Positions 17,081-26,663 of a stretch of 64,000 nucleotides of DNA are shown here, piece by piece. Numbering within the stretch: position 1 is the first letter of the stretch; each line of letters begins with the position of its first letter. The DNA comes from Thiomicrorhabdus marina. GTDB taxonomy: Bacteria; Pseudomonadota; Gammaproteobacteria; Thiomicrospirales; Thiomicrospiraceae. The notes beneath the pieces were generated by a model. It ran no database searches, was not told the origin of the DNA, and was given only the letters and a program-made list of their open reading frames with translations. The DNA lies in the NCBI RefSeq assembly GCF_017571465.1, contig NZ_JAGETV010000001.1, forward strand, positions 62,001 to 126,000, in the 5' to 3' direction. Both the position numbers and the translations under genes were made by a program.

Positions 17081-17887
17081 CTCACCATTGCCTTGAAAAT
17101 AACTCACGCCAACTTGATGAATCTGACAACGATTTCGGCTGATCTCACCATAAGGAGCTAATAGCCATTGCCATGATTCTTGGGCTTCTGGTGGCTCGAC
17201 TTCCCACCAAGGATTGTAGCCATCGATATAGTGATTGTGGCGGTCAAACTCTTCGATATTCCGGTCGGCAATCAGGCAAACCGGGCATTCAAAGCGACGC
17301 AGATAAGCCAAATGCTGTTGAATCAAGGTTTGCGAAATCTCTTGCGCTTGCTGCAAAGTGAAACCGAAATGCTTTATTAAATATTTAGCAGGCAATAACG
17401 GTAGCTGTGTAATCAGGTTTAGCGACACCACTAACCCGATATCTTCTGTCAAATAACCTTGTGGCGGTGTTAATTGCTGAGCTGATTCCAGCTCCCCTTG
17501 ATAAATCGTCTGAAGATTTTCGGTAACATCCTGCTCAACTAACTCAATATTAGCAAAACGCTTAAGCTGTCGGCGCGCCTCTTGGCTAAAAAGCAAATCC
17601 ACCAGAACCACTTGCTGGAATTTTTGGGAAAGGTATTCGAGCGGAATATCGTGCAAATGACCCGCGCCCAAGATTAGGGCTGTTTTTTGCTGTGTTTTGT
17701 TTTGCTCTTCAGCTAACTGAATTGCCTGAAGAATACTGTGTTGACAGTGCTGATAATGCTCATGCCAAGCAGTTTGACAACGTTTGGCACGAGCGCGCAT
17801 AGCGATGGACTCATGCAAAAATCCCATTGGCTTGACATAAGGCAAGCTAACCGGCGTTCGCCAAACTTGCCAATATTCCCATAACAT
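17072..17887 (-). CDS. SAM-dependent methyltransferase-like protein
   Basis: 271 residues. A Rossmann-like nucleotide-binding start is visible: TALILGAGHLHDIPLEYL near residues 69-86, then VVLVDLLF where the acidic residue that binds the SAM ribose would be. The rest is unrecognised and holds CPVCLIADR near residue 200. Substrate unknown. Only 7 nt separate its start from the ntrC stop, so it is probably the last gene of the ntrB-ntrC transcript. The methyltransferase call rests on the single motif region. Confidence 0.55.
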   Translation of the reverse strand: MLWEYWQVWRTPVSLPYVKPMGFLHESIAMRARAKRCQTAWHEHYQHCQHSILQAIQLAEEQNKTQQKTALILGAGHLHDIPLEYLSQKFQQVVLVDLLFSQEARRQLKRFANIELVEQDVTENLQTIYQGELESAQQLTPPQGYLTEDIGLVVSLNLITQLPLLPAKYLIKHFGFTLQQAQEISQTLIQQHLAYLRRFECPVCLIADRNIEEFDRHNHYIDGYNPWWEVEPPEAQESWQWLLAPYGEISRNRCQIHQVGVSYFQGNGELD

Positions 17888-17894
17888 TGCGTGC

Positions 17895-19346
17895 TTAGTC
17901 GTCTAAACCTAAAGACTGCGTCTTACGGGTTAGCGTATTACGTCCCCACCCCAATAAAGCCGCAGCTTTCTGGCGATGGCCATTACTGTGTTTTAGGGCT
18001 TCTTCAATCAGAACCGTTTCAAATTTCGGTTCTGCCGAAGTGTGTAAACCTTCCTTACCGGATGCCAAGAAGTTTTGCGCCCAACGACGTAGCGGGCCTT
18101 CCCAGTTATCATTACTTAAATCACCGCCGGAGTCTTCAGACGGCATCTGCAATTCCAATGGCAAATCTTCGATATACACGGTTTTATCCGGAGCCATAAT
18201 CGTCAACCAAGTACAAAGGCTGCGTAGCTGGCGAACGTTACCCGGCCATGGAAGATTTGATAGGAATTTCTCGACATCTTTGCTGAGAATTTTTTCTTCT
18301 AAACCCAGTGCCTTCGCTTCCAAATCCAGATAAAAGCGCGCCAATAACGGAATATCTTCGCGACGCTCACGCAACGCCGGAACCTTAATACGAATAATAT
18401 TCAGTCGGTATAACAAATCCTCACGGAACTTGCCTTCACGTACCAAACGCTCCATATTTTGGTGCGTCGCCGCAACGATACGTACATTGGTATTAATCGC
18501 ATTACGACCACCAACACGGTAGAAACTGCCGTCATTCAAAACACGAAGCAAACGGGTCTGCAAATCGACCGGCATATCCCCGATCTCATCCAAGAATAGT
18601 GTTCCGCCGTCAGCTTGTTCAAAACGCCCAACGCGTTGCGAATGCGCACCGGTAAAAGAGCCTTTCTCGTGACCAAAAAGTTCCGACTCCAATAATTCAC
18701 GAGGAATCGCCGCCGTGTTCAACGCCACAAACGGCCCTTCAGAACGCGGACTTAACTCATGCAATGCACGTGCCACCAGCTCTTTACCGGTACCGGTTTC
18801 ACCATTAATCAACACCGTAACATCCAGTTTCGAGACGCGACCAAGTACACGAAAGACTTCCTGCATTGCCGGAGCGCCGCCGATAATATTCAACGGTTGC
18901 TTGCTACTCTTTTTCGGATGATGTTTACGTGATTGACCACCGGATAAGTGGCGTTTTACCCCACGCTCAATCAAAGAGATCGCTTCATCAATATCAAACG
19001 GTTTCGGCAAATACTCGAAGGCTTCACTCTGGAAAGATTTAACGGCGGTATCCAAGTCAGCATGCGCAGTCATAATAATGACCGGAATTTGCTTGTCATG
19101 TTCATGAATCGCTTCCATGAACGTCAAGCCATCCATATCCGGCATTCGCACATCAGACAAGACTGCTGCCGGCGGAAACGCTTCAATATTCTTTAACGCC
19201 ATCAACGGCGAGTCAAAGACTTTAACGATATACGGTTTTTCTTCTAATGCCGCCTCAAGCACCCAGCGAATTGACGCATCATCATCAACCACCCAAACAA
19301 TTGGGGCGTCTTCCATGTCGTTAACGTTTTTGTTTTCCTCACGCAT
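17895..19346 (-). CDS. ntrC: Nitrogen regulation response regulator NtrC
   Basis: A sigma-54 activator that turns on nitrogen-scavenging genes when phosphorylated. Order: receiver domain ([12 protein letters not shown], phosphoacceptor Asp65 in SDVRMPD), AAA+ domain (Walker [15 protein letters not shown]-class loop as [18 protein letters not shown]-finger region), and a C-terminal Fis-type helix-turn-helix ([20 protein letters not shown]). 483 residues is typical. The first position of the GAFTGA loop is G-S, a common variant. Starts 3 nt after the ntrB stop with AAGGAA upstream. Confidence 0.95.
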   Translation of the reverse strand: MREENKNVNDMEDAPIVWVVDDDASIRWVLEAALEEKPYIVKVFDSPLMALKNIEAFPPAAVLSDVRMPDMDGLTFMEAIHEHDKQIPVIIMTAHADLDTAVKSFQSEAFEYLPKPFDIDEAISLIERGVKRHLSGGQSRKHHPKKSSKQPLNIIGGAPAMQEVFRVLGRVSKLDVTVLINGETGTGKELVARALHELSPRSEGPFVALNTAAIPRELLESELFGHEKGSFTGAHSQRVGRFEQADGGTLFLDEIGDMPVDLQTRLLRVLNDGSFYRVGGRNAINTNVRIVAATHQNMERLVREGKFREDLLYRLNIIRIKVPALRERREDIPLLARFYLDLEAKALGLEEKILSKDVEKFLSNLPWPGNVRQLRSLCTWLTIMAPDKTVYIEDLPLELQMPSEDSGGDLSNDNWEGPLRRWAQNFLASGKEGLHTSAEPKFETVLIEEALKHSNGHRQKAAALLGWGRNTLTRKTQSLGLDD

Positions 19347-19349
19347 TGC

Positions 19350-20432
19350 TTAGCGTTCCTTTTGCTTAAGTGGTAGATATACATTAAAAGTGGTTTTACC
19401 CGGTTCGCTTTCGGCGACAATCAAGCCATCATGTTGGCGCAAAACATTCTGTGCAACCGGCAACCCGAGTCCGCTACCTTCCTTCTTAGAACTAACCATC
19501 GGATAGAAAATCGAATCGAAAACTTCTGGCGGAATACCCTCGCCTTCATCAGTAATACTAATTAATGCCACTAACGGATAGGTCTGTGTACCGAGTGTAA
19601 ATTTATGTTCAACACGCGTTTTGATAGTGAGCATACCGCCAAACTGTTCCATCGCTTGAATGGCATTTTTAATTAAGTTCAGAATGGCTTGCACCATCGC
19701 TTCAAAATCAATCATCACTTCCGGAATAGACGGGTCGTAATCCAGCTTCACATAGACATTATTCGGTTTTTCACCTTCAACAATCTGCAATACATAACGA
19801 ATTAATTCATGCACATTGTGTAATTCTTTTTCACTTGATTGTTTAGGGCCTAACATGCGATCAACCAAGTTTTTCAAGCGCTGGACTTCTTTAGAGATAA
19901 TCTCTAGAAAATCATTTGCTTTGTCTTCCGGCTTATAACGACGCTGTAACAGTTGCGTCGCGCCAAGAATACCTGCTAACGGATTTTTCACCTCATGAGC
20001 CAAGGTTCGCACCAGCAAATTACCCGCTTCGTATTGATGCCAGCGCTCGTCTTCTTCCACAATTCGGTGATGCCTTTCGGTATTAAACAATTCAAACAAC
20101 CACCCTTTTTCGGTACCCAAGTCATAAGGTGAAATAGTGCAACTGACACGAACTTTAAACAGATCTTTCTGTTCAATCACATATTCGTGAATAGTGACCT
20201 TCTTTTCTTTGGCTTGGTCTAAAGACTCAATTAAGTCCGGCATCATTTTTTCCCAATGCATGCCCATAACACGTGAAGGACTGGTCTGAAAAATCTCACC
20301 TGCCGCCACGTTCATAAAAGTAATTTTCTGTTCGTGGTTGACCCAAAGTACTGCGGTTGTCAGGCCTTCTAAGACTTCCCGAAAGAAGCCGGACGTTTCC
20401 AGAGGTAATTTTTGCAGGGTTTGTTTGCTCAT
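19350..20432 (-). CDS. ntrB: Nitrogen regulation sensor kinase NtrB
   Basis: Phosphorylates or dephosphorylates NtrC under control of PII. An N-terminal PAS domain (about 12-110) is followed by the H-box LAHEVKNPLAG with phospho-accepting His146, the N-box NLIKNAIQAM, and G-boxes DEGEGIPPE and GSGLGLPVAQN. No membrane segment, so cytoplasmic, as expected for NtrB. 360 residues. glnA, which often precedes ntrBC, is not in the neighbourhood. Confidence 0.94.
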   Translation of the reverse strand: MSKQTLQKLPLETSGFFREVLEGLTTAVLWVNHEQKITFMNVAAGEIFQTSPSRVMGMHWEKMMPDLIESLDQAKEKKVTIHEYVIEQKDLFKVRVSCTISPYDLGTEKGWLFELFNTERHHRIVEEDERWHQYEAGNLLVRTLAHEVKNPLAGILGATQLLQRRYKPEDKANDFLEIISKEVQRLKNLVDRMLGPKQSSEKELHNVHELIRYVLQIVEGEKPNNVYVKLDYDPSIPEVMIDFEAMVQAILNLIKNAIQAMEQFGGMLTIKTRVEHKFTLGTQTYPLVALISITDEGEGIPPEVFDSIFYPMVSSKKEGSGLGLPVAQNVLRQHDGLIVAESEPGKTTFNVYLPLKQKER

Positions 20433-20837
20433 TAAAAATCTCTATTAATTGAGTAGTGACTAATCATGTCAGCTGTTACGAAACTCAAATCTTAGTGCCC
20501 TAATCAAATAATGTTCCAACTTGGGGTTTTTCGCACCAAAACAGCAAAATTTATTATTCGATTTACTTTACGAAAACAAACAAAAGAGAGAAATTTCAGT
20601 CATTCTCAATGGTTTAACTCAATGGTAAATTGTGTTTAAAAATAGCAAAAAGAGTCTTTATTCAAACCACGGCCACAGATAGTCAGAACGCACAAATGGG
20701 TTTAGCCAAGGCTTGAAATTATTTTAAAAATAACGAATTGTTTTCAGCTATCGCTAGATGCCTAAAACAACGAATCGGAATCAACGCATAAAAAATAAAA
20801 TAAATTAATTATCAATAACTTAAGGTAAGAAATTAAA
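20433..20837. other. Intergenic region upstream of ntrB; no gene seen
   Basis: About 400 bp, AT-rich, between ntrB and a small membrane-protein gene that faces away from it on the left. No coding frame, tRNA or clear hairpin. It must hold the ntrBC promoter, but no confident promoter or NtrC-box could be picked by eye. Confidence 0.4.
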
Positions 20838-21092
20838 TCAGTTTGGCTGAGACATCATCTCTCTAACTACCTCAGGGTCGGGAAACGCGAAGACGTAAAT
20901 CACCAAAAAAATGGCATAAAAAACAAAACGACCGACACCTTGAAATTGAATTTTAGGATGACTCAAAACCGCGATTGCCAAACCGGAAACCACGCCACCC
21001 CAAGCTCCCAAAGTTGCCGCGAGCATCGACAACAAAGCACCAAATGCCATGACATAATAGTGCCAAGTGAACTTTGCTTTTGCTTGATTCAT
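20838..21092 (-). CDS. Small two-helix membrane protein, unknown function
   Basis: 84 residues from ATG 21092, which has AAGGA upstream; the frame upstream of this ATG is not protein-like. Two or three hydrophobic stretches (WHYYVMAFGALLSMLAATLG; VVSGLAIAVL; FVFYAIFLVIYVFAF) and a short acidic tail. No family recognised. Confidence 0.6.
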   Translation of the reverse strand: MNQAKAKFTWHYYVMAFGALLSMLAATLGAWGGVVSGLAIAVLSHPKIQFQGVGRFVFYAIFLVIYVFAFPDPEVVREMMSQPN

Positions 21093-21238
21093 TGTTAATA
21101 TCCTTGCTAATAATTTAGGTTGTTTTGCTGCGCCTATTCTAAAACAAAGCTCGCCCAAATAACGAAATTTTTACAGTTTTAGTGCAACCATGCACCAAAT
21201 TAACACCATAGAATTTTCATCAAATCATAGGAATCTAT

Positions 21239-22006
21239 ATGAAAAATCCCATTATTGTTGTCGGCCTAGGAGAACTCGGCAGCGTTTTTGCACGTGGTTT
21301 TTTACGTCTTGGCTATCCGGTTCAAGGTGCCATGCGCGGTCAAGATTTACAGGCCTTAGCGAAAGATATACCAAATCCGGAAGCGGTGTTAATCGCAGTC
21401 GGTGAAGCCGATATTAGTTCGGTGCTACAAGATATTCCTAATGCATGGCAAGATCGCTTAATTTTGTTACAAAACGAACTACTTCCTAGAGATTGGCAAG
21501 CCGCCAGTTTACCGACGCCAACGGTAATTTCTGTTTGGTTCGAAAAGAAAAAAGGCATGGATTCCAAAGTAGTCATCCCATCTCCTATCTTCGGGACTAA
21601 AGCCAAGCTGGTTTTTGATGCTCTTGCAAAAGTTGACCTACCTTCCTACATTGTCGACAGCGAAGAAGAGTTGCTGTACGAATTGGTTCGTAAAAACCTC
21701 TACATTCTAACCACCAATATCGCCGGACTGGAAGTTGGCGGCAATGTACAACAACTACAGCAAGAACACGCTGAAGTGATGAACGCAGTTGCCCATGATA
21801 TCTTGGAAATTCAAGCCTATCTGACCGGTCAAACACATGCGATCGACAATTTAATCAAGGGTATGTTAGAAGCCTTTGCCGGTGATCCGGAACACGGCTG
21901 CATGGGACGTTCCGCACCAGCACGCTTAAAACGCGCACTGACTTTTGCCGACCAAGCAAATCTTGAAGTTGCCAAGCTAAGAGAAATCGCTAAGCAAGCT
22001 CAATAA
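21239..22006 (+). CDS. Ketopantoate reductase-like NAD(P)-binding protein
   Basis: 255 residues with an N-terminal dinucleotide-binding motif GLGELGS (9-15) and a helical C-terminal part with NLYILTTNIAGLEVGG and CMGRSAPARLKRAL, which recall the substrate domain of 6-phosphogluconate/ketopantoate-type dehydrogenases. It is shorter than PanE (about 300) and the PanE catalytic Lys/Glu pair is not obvious, so a PanE function is not claimed. Single gene followed by a stem-loop. Confidence 0.6.
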   Translation: MKNPIIVVGLGELGSVFARGFLRLGYPVQGAMRGQDLQALAKDIPNPEAVLIAVGEADISSVLQDIPNAWQDRLILLQNELLPRDWQAASLPTPTVISVWFEKKKGMDSKVVIPSPIFGTKAKLVFDALAKVDLPSYIVDSEEELLYELVRKNLYILTTNIAGLEVGGNVQQLQQEHAEVMNAVAHDILEIQAYLTGQTHAIDNLIKGMLEAFAGDPEHGCMGRSAPARLKRALTFADQANLEVAKLREIAKQAQ

Positions 22007-22047
22007 TCTACGCTATCCGGTATGCACTTCACATGCCGGGTAGATTA
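22004..22047 (+). terminator. Bulged stem-loop at the end of the reductase-like gene
   Basis: TAATCTAC (22004-22011) pairs with GTAGATTA (22040-22047) and CCGGTATG (22017-22024) with CATGCCGG (22032-22039), one wobble. A 5-nt bulge (GCTAT) lies on one side. It includes the stop codon and has no T-run, so it may protect the mRNA end rather than terminate. Confidence 0.5.
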
Positions 22048-22417
22048 CGACTGATTCACTTACCATTGCACCATTGAGAAAGGTCGTTTTATGATTCATG
22101 AAATTCAACATCCTGTTACCGAAAGCCGCCAGTGGTTTTATAGCAATGAAGCGCGATGAAACAACCCATGTGGCGAAATTGTGCAGAAGAAGTCCCCATT
22201 TGGCTTTAGCAAGGGATTTGACAAGCATAGCCATCGCTCTGGTTGAGCGCGCTAGCTACGAAGTGACTTTTTAAAACATCGCCAAAAAGACAACGCTGTT
22301 CACGAAGTGAATTGGTCAATTAAAGTAGGAGATTGCCACGGTCTATAAAAAGGAATGAGCCTCGCTACGACGGTCATTGTGAACGGAGTGAACAATCCTT
22401 ATGTCTTAAGCAATAAA
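22048..22417. other. Gene-free stretch with a decayed repeat
   Basis: No credible gene. Positions about 22183-22265 resemble the left part of the 56.3-kb MITE-like element: GCAGAAGAAGTCCCCATT matches its terminal repeat and GCATAGCCATCGCTCTGG matches its inner part with few changes. Short palindromes such as TTCACGAAGTGAA (22309-22321) are also present. Confidence 0.45.
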
Positions 22418-22450
22418 AAACCCCGTTAAGAACAAGCCTTAACGGGGTTT
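22418..22450 (-). terminator. Terminator of the tRNA-Lys genes
   Basis: A perfect 13-bp stem AAACCCCGTTAAG/CTTAACGGGGTTT, followed on the minus strand by a T-run. It lies 8 nt beyond the second tRNA in transcription order. Confidence 0.85.
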
Positions 22451-22457
22451 AAAAATA

Positions 22458-22533
22458 TGGTGGGTCGTGAGCGATTCGAACGCTCGACCAATTGATTAAA
22501 AGTCAACTGCTCTACCGGCTGAGCTAACGACCC
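22458..22533 (-). tRNA. tRNA-Lys (anticodon TTT)
   Basis: Minus-strand cloverleaf of 76 nt starting GGGTCGTTAGCTCAG and ending GACCCACCA with encoded CCA. The anticodon loop is CTTTTAA, the T-arm GGTTCGAATC-like (GCGTTCGAATCGC). It differs from its neighbour in the D-loop (GCCGGT in place of GTTGGT). Confidence 0.97.
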
Positions 22534-22584
22534 ATATTGTAAAGGGTAACCAGTTCCTAATGATTAAAGAAGTGGTTTATTCCG

Positions 22585-22660
22585 TGGTGGGTCGTGAGCG
22601 ATTCGAACGCTCGACCAATTGATTAAAAGTCAACTGCTCTACCAACTGAGCTAACGACCC
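22585..22660 (-). tRNA. tRNA-Lys (anticodon TTT), second copy
   Basis: 76 nt on the minus strand, same body as the other copy apart from the D-loop (AGTTGGTAGAGC), with encoded CCA. The 51-nt spacer indicates co-transcription as a two-tRNA operon ending at the hairpin at 22418-22450. Confidence 0.97.
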
Positions 22661-22840
22661 TTTCGGAATGCGGCGTATTATACAAGTATGAACATTGAGC
22701 GCAAGCCTTTTGATAGTTTTTTTATAAGTTTTTTTCGTTTTTTTTAAAGCACTATTTTCAGGGAAACGCTGAGTTTTGTAATAGCGCTTTAAAAACAAAA
22801 ACTTAGCAAAATACAGCGCTTAAGCTTTCATTTCCAGCCG

Positions 22841-23524
22841 TTACTGATAAAGTGTCGGATCGCTAACACCTGCCTGACGGAAACCTTCTTTACGCAGACG
22901 ACAAGAATCGCAAACTCCGCAAGCTTTACCTTGATCATCCGCTTGGTAACAAGAAACCGTTAAAGCGTAATCAACGCCCAATGCATCACCGGCTTGAATA
23001 ATCTGCGCTTTGCTTAGATCTATCAACGGAGTCTGCACCTTTAACTTATGTCCTTCTACGCCGGCTTTAGTCGCAAGATTAGCCATCACTTCATAAGCGT
23101 TAATAAACTCTGGGCGACAATCAGGGTAACCGGAATAATCGACCGCATTGACGCCGATAAAAATATCATCTGCCTCAACGACTTCCGCTAAAGCCAACGC
23201 ATAGGATAAAAACACCGTGTTACGAGCCGGTACATAAGTGATTGGAATCTCACCCTCGACCACACCTTCCGTTGGTACCTCCATAGAATCGTCGGTAAGC
23301 GCTGAACCGCCAATCTTACGCATGTCGACATCCATGACTCTATGGGTCGCAGCGCCCATCTGCTTAGCCAGATTTTCCGCCGCTTTTAATTCCGCACGAT
23401 GGCGCTGTCCATAATCAAAGCTCATGGTATGACATTCATAGCCTTCGTCATTAGCAATCGCTAAGACCGTGGCCGAATCCAAGCCACCAGAGAGCAAGAT
23501 AACCGCCTTCTTTTTCTTATTCAT
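22841..23524 (-). CDS. queC: 7-cyano-7-deazaguanine synthase
   Basis: Converts 7-carboxy-7-deazaguanine to preQ0 with ATP and ammonia in queuosine synthesis. The PP-loop SGGLDS is at 12-17 and the four zinc cysteines at 192, 202, 205 and 208 (CGVCDSC). 227 residues is the family length. queD, an earlier step, is 14 kb away; queE is not in the window. Confidence 0.96.
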   Translation of the reverse strand: MNKKKKAVILLSGGLDSATVLAIANDEGYECHTMSFDYGQRHRAELKAAENLAKQMGAATHRVMDVDMRKIGGSALTDDSMEVPTEGVVEGEIPITYVPARNTVFLSYALALAEVVEADDIFIGVNAVDYSGYPDCRPEFINAYEVMANLATKAGVEGHKLKVQTPLIDLSKAQIIQAGDALGVDYALTVSCYQADDQGKACGVCDSCRLRKEGFRQAGVSDPTLYQ

Positions 23525-23595
23525 TTTCTAATCTCTTATTGTTGACCGCAAGGTCGTAAATTCAGCGCTATTATAACCAGAGCGATGGCAATAAT

Positions 23596-23632
23596 AAAAA
23601 ACCCGCCAAAGCAGAAGCTTATGGCGGGTTAT
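23596..23632 (-). terminator. Terminator of the tol-pal cluster
   Basis: AACCCGCCA (23600-23608) pairs with TGGCGGGTT (23622-23630). On the minus strand a T-run follows. It is 25 nt past the cpoB stop. Confidence 0.8.
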
Positions 23633-23656
23633 CGACAACTTAAGATTTAGGTTAAA

Positions 23657-24607
23657 TTACATTTTTTCCAAAATCTTAGTCGCATTGGATGCTGCACGAC
23701 TGTCAGGAAAATCTTCAACAACGCGTTGATAAACCTTTTTTGCATCGTCGTTACGTTTCAACTTCGTCAAGCAATCACCGGCACGCAACATCGCATCACT
23801 GGCTTTACTCGATTCAGGAAACAGTTGCACAAGCTTACTGTAGACCTCAAGCGCCTGCTCATATTTATTATCGATAAACATCCCTTCAGCACGCCAATAG
23901 TAGGCATTCGGCAATAAATCTGACTGCGGATATTTTTCAATAAATTCGCCGAAAGAACTAACCGAAGCGGCGTAATCCGTATTACGCATCAAGCCAAACG
24001 CAGCTTGATAAGCCTTCTGTTCTTCAGCCGTTGCCGGACGAAGCTCTGAACGCGCCGGAGTCACAATTGGAGTGGCTGTAGCCGGTTCAGCTTGTGCTGC
24101 AACTGTCGGCTGCTCCGGCGTTTCCTCCACTTTAGGGCTGGTCGATGCAGGATTAGCCGCCACTGTTGAACCGCCTTGAGCCTGTAACTTACGAAGATCA
24201 TCTTGCAGAACGATTAAACGCGCAGCTTGAACTTCCTGTTTATCAACAGCCTGTTTAAGCTGAGCTTGAAGATTAACCACCATCTGTTGCAGTTGTGTTA
24301 CTTGATCGCCGGATTGCGGATTCTGAACATTACCTGCCGGTACTGTTGCCGGTTCTGGCATCAAAGAGATATCGCGCTTTAGGCGGTCAACTTGGTCTTG
24401 CAGATTTTGAATTTCGCGCTCTTGGTCATTCAATTTACGGGTCATATCCAGTAAAACCGGATTATTACTCATGCGCTCCAAACGGTCGATACGCTGCTCA
24501 AGGGTTTGCGCCTGGACTTGATTGCTAAATATAGCCATTGCGACAGCGCCGGTTATTAAGGATTTTTTAACTAGAGCGTCAATTGCCAACATTCTATTGC
24601 CTTTCAT
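23657..24607 (-). CDS. cpoB: Cell division coordinator CpoB (YbgF, Tol-Pal system)
   Basis: A periplasmic protein that links Tol-Pal constriction to septal peptidoglycan synthesis. It has a signal peptide (to VQAQ near residue 34), an N-terminal coiled coil (LEQRIDRLERM ... LQDQVDRLKRDI), a Pro/Ala/Thr-rich linker (about 140-190), and C-terminal TPR repeats (QKAYQAAFGLMRNTDYAASV onward). 316 residues is longer than the E. coli protein (about 263), mainly through a second coiled-coil segment and the linker. Confidence 0.92.
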   Translation of the reverse strand: MKGNRMLAIDALVKKSLITGAVAMAIFSNQVQAQTLEQRIDRLERMSNNPVLLDMTRKLNDQEREIQNLQDQVDRLKRDISLMPEPATVPAGNVQNPQSGDQVTQLQQMVVNLQAQLKQAVDKQEVQAARLIVLQDDLRKLQAQGGSTVAANPASTSPKVEETPEQPTVAAQAEPATATPIVTPARSELRPATAEEQKAYQAAFGLMRNTDYAASVSSFGEFIEKYPQSDLLPNAYYWRAEGMFIDNKYEQALEVYSKLVQLFPESSKASDAMLRAGDCLTKLKRNDDAKKVYQRVVEDFPDSRAASNATKILEKM

Positions 24608-24619
24608 CTCTTTGAAAAT

Positions 24620-25258
24620 CTACTTAAGAATAATTTCTACACGACGGTTTTTTGCATAAACCGATTCATTAGAGCCGAATACCGCAGGCTCTTCTTCACC
24701 CATACTGCTGACACCTAAGCGCTTTGGATCAATCCCCAATACAACTAAAGCATCAAAAACCGCTTTGGCACGTTTTTCTCCTAGTGCCAAGTTATATTCA
24801 GGTGAACCGCGTTCATCGGTATGCCCATAAAGAGCCGCAATGCGTCGAGGGTCTTGCGCCAGAACATCTGCATAATAACGCAGTACTTCCATCCCTTTTT
24901 CATCGACCGAATATTGGTCATAGCCAAAATACACTACATTTTCATGCAGTGCATTAAGCAACTTATACTCAGGTAAACGTGGGTCAAGCGGATCACTGTC
25001 ACCAATATTCTGCATACCGTCTAACGGATCGATAGTGGTTAATAATTGCCCATCCGGACCGTAAACTTCGACCGGGGTCATCGTCGCCCCACCGTCTAAA
25101 TCTTGTTGCTGAATTTGGTAACGCCCATCCAGACCGGGAGCGGTATCTTGCATTGAGTCGCCATCAAGAATCGCATCCATTTCTTTTTGCGGCGGTGTAC
25201 TACAAGCAGCAAGTGAAGCAGCCAGAACTGCTACCGCTAGTTTTGATAAGGTTTTCAT
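24620..25258 (-). CDS. pal: Peptidoglycan-associated lipoprotein Pal
   Basis: An outer-membrane lipoprotein that binds peptidoglycan and TolB. The lipobox LAAC gives lipidation at Cys19. The OmpA-like domain at the C-terminus has YFGYDQYSVD, LYGHTDERGSPEYNLALGEKRA and NRRVEI, covering the diaminopimelate-binding residues. The 212-residue length exceeds E. coli Pal (173), with a longer acidic linker (about 25-95). Confidence 0.96.
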   Translation of the reverse strand: MKTLSKLAVAVLAASLAACSTPPQKEMDAILDGDSMQDTAPGLDGRYQIQQQDLDGGATMTPVEVYGPDGQLLTTIDPLDGMQNIGDSDPLDPRLPEYKLLNALHENVVYFGYDQYSVDEKGMEVLRYYADVLAQDPRRIAALYGHTDERGSPEYNLALGEKRAKAVFDALVVLGIDPKRLGVSSMGEEEPAVFGSNESVYAKNRRVEIILK

Positions 25259-25349
25259 CTCTACTCCTTAGAACTTAAATCCATAATGAATTTAAGATTT
25301 CATTCGATAAGCATTGTAACTTAGCTTCGACTGTATGCAATCAAAGTCA

Positions 25350-26648
25350 TTATTCCGCTGAATAAGGTCCCCAAGCCGGTTCACGCACTTCGGCATTCTT
25401 AACCTGAAGGGTTTGCGAGAAACGTCCATCTGTGGTTGTTACCGCTAATTGTCCGCGCCCACCTTTATTCATCGCGTACAGAATAAGTTCACTGTTTGGC
25501 GAGAAGCTCGGTGACTCATCGAGGAAGGTATCGGTAATCACTTCAAAGCGTTTAGTCTGGTTATCCACTAAACCGATGTGATAACCCTTGCTACCGTGTA
25601 CGACCGCAACATAACGACCATCCGGAGACATCTGTGGATCAGAGTTATACTTACCTTCAAAGGTGATACGAACTTCATCACGGGTATCAAAGAAATACTG
25701 GAAAATTTGCGGCTGCCCGCGACGATCCGAGTTATAGAGAATAGACTGACCATCCGGTGCCCAAGTCGCTTCAGTTTCAATCGCACGGTCGCGTGTAATT
25801 TGCTGAAGACGGTTGGTATTTAAATCCAAAATATAGATATCAGCATTACCACCTTTAGAAAGCGTCACCGCCAGTTTTTGGCCGTCCGGAGACCATGCCG
25901 GTGCACCGTTAATTCCTTTATAACCGGCAACCATCTTGCGGTACTTTCCATCCAGACTTTGCACATAAACTTTAGAGCGCCCGTCTTCAAATGATACATA
26001 AGCCAGTTTTTTACCATCCGGAGACCAACTTGGCGACATAATCGGCTTGGTCGATTTCAATAATGGTTGTGCGTTATAACCGTCGGCATCGGCAACTTCC
26101 AAAGTATAGAAACGTTGTTTAGAGCCCTTAACCATCGTCACATAAGCGATTTGCGTATTGAATGCACCGCGTTTACCAGTCAACTCTTGATAAACGGCAT
26201 CACTGATTTGGTGAGCTACTTGACGCAACCCTTTGGCCGGAACATTACTCCAACGTTTCCCCATCATCTGCTCTTTACGCAGTACATTAATCAAACGCAT
26301 ATCAACTTGATAAAGGCCGTTCGCCATTTGCGAGACTTTACCGATCACCATATTATCAATCATTAAGGTACGCCATTGATTGTAATCGATTTGATTCAAC
26401 TCACTTGGCAACGACGGCATCTGATTACTCGCTAGAGGCTTGAACTGGCCACTACGCTTTAAGTCGGCAGCAACCACATTGGAAACATTCGCTAAACCAG
26501 AGTTTTCATTTGCAAACGGAACTACAGCAATCGGCAATGCATTATCAAACCCTTCATTAATTTCAATCGTTAAAGCCGCTTTTGCAGACAAACTAAATAA
26601 GCTCAAAAACAGACTTAAACTCAAAATCCATAGCTTTGTATAACGCAT
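25350..26648 (-). CDS. tolB: Tol-Pal system protein TolB
   Basis: A periplasmic beta-propeller that connects Pal with TolA. A signal peptide (to SAKA near 24) precedes the N-terminal alpha/beta domain, and the propeller blades show repeated MSPSWSPDGKKLAYVS, GAPAWSPDGQKLAVT, TEATWAPDGQSILY, DPQMSPDGRYVAV and SPSFSPNSELILY. 432 residues is the family length. Confidence 0.97.
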   Translation of the reverse strand: MRYTKLWILSLSLFLSLFSLSAKAALTIEINEGFDNALPIAVVPFANENSGLANVSNVVAADLKRSGQFKPLASNQMPSLPSELNQIDYNQWRTLMIDNMVIGKVSQMANGLYQVDMRLINVLRKEQMMGKRWSNVPAKGLRQVAHQISDAVYQELTGKRGAFNTQIAYVTMVKGSKQRFYTLEVADADGYNAQPLLKSTKPIMSPSWSPDGKKLAYVSFEDGRSKVYVQSLDGKYRKMVAGYKGINGAPAWSPDGQKLAVTLSKGGNADIYILDLNTNRLQQITRDRAIETEATWAPDGQSILYNSDRRGQPQIFQYFFDTRDEVRITFEGKYNSDPQMSPDGRYVAVVHGSKGYHIGLVDNQTKRFEVITDTFLDESPSFSPNSELILYAMNKGGRGQLAVTTTDGRFSQTLQVKNAEVREPAWGPYSAE

Positions 26649-26663
26649 TGGGATGTCCTATTT

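Noticed and set aside
20433-21240. NtrC-binding sites near GCACCAA at about 20535 and 21190
   Set aside because: Only half-site matches; no paired TGCACCA/TGGTGCA arrangement could be confirmed by eye.
22013-22234. Open frame of 73 codons on the minus strand
   Set aside because: It covers a stem-loop and a decayed repeat, has no ribosome-binding site and does not look like a protein family.
22577-22798. Open frame of 73 codons on the minus strand
   Set aside because: It lies over the second tRNA-Lys gene; the tRNA fold is unambiguous.
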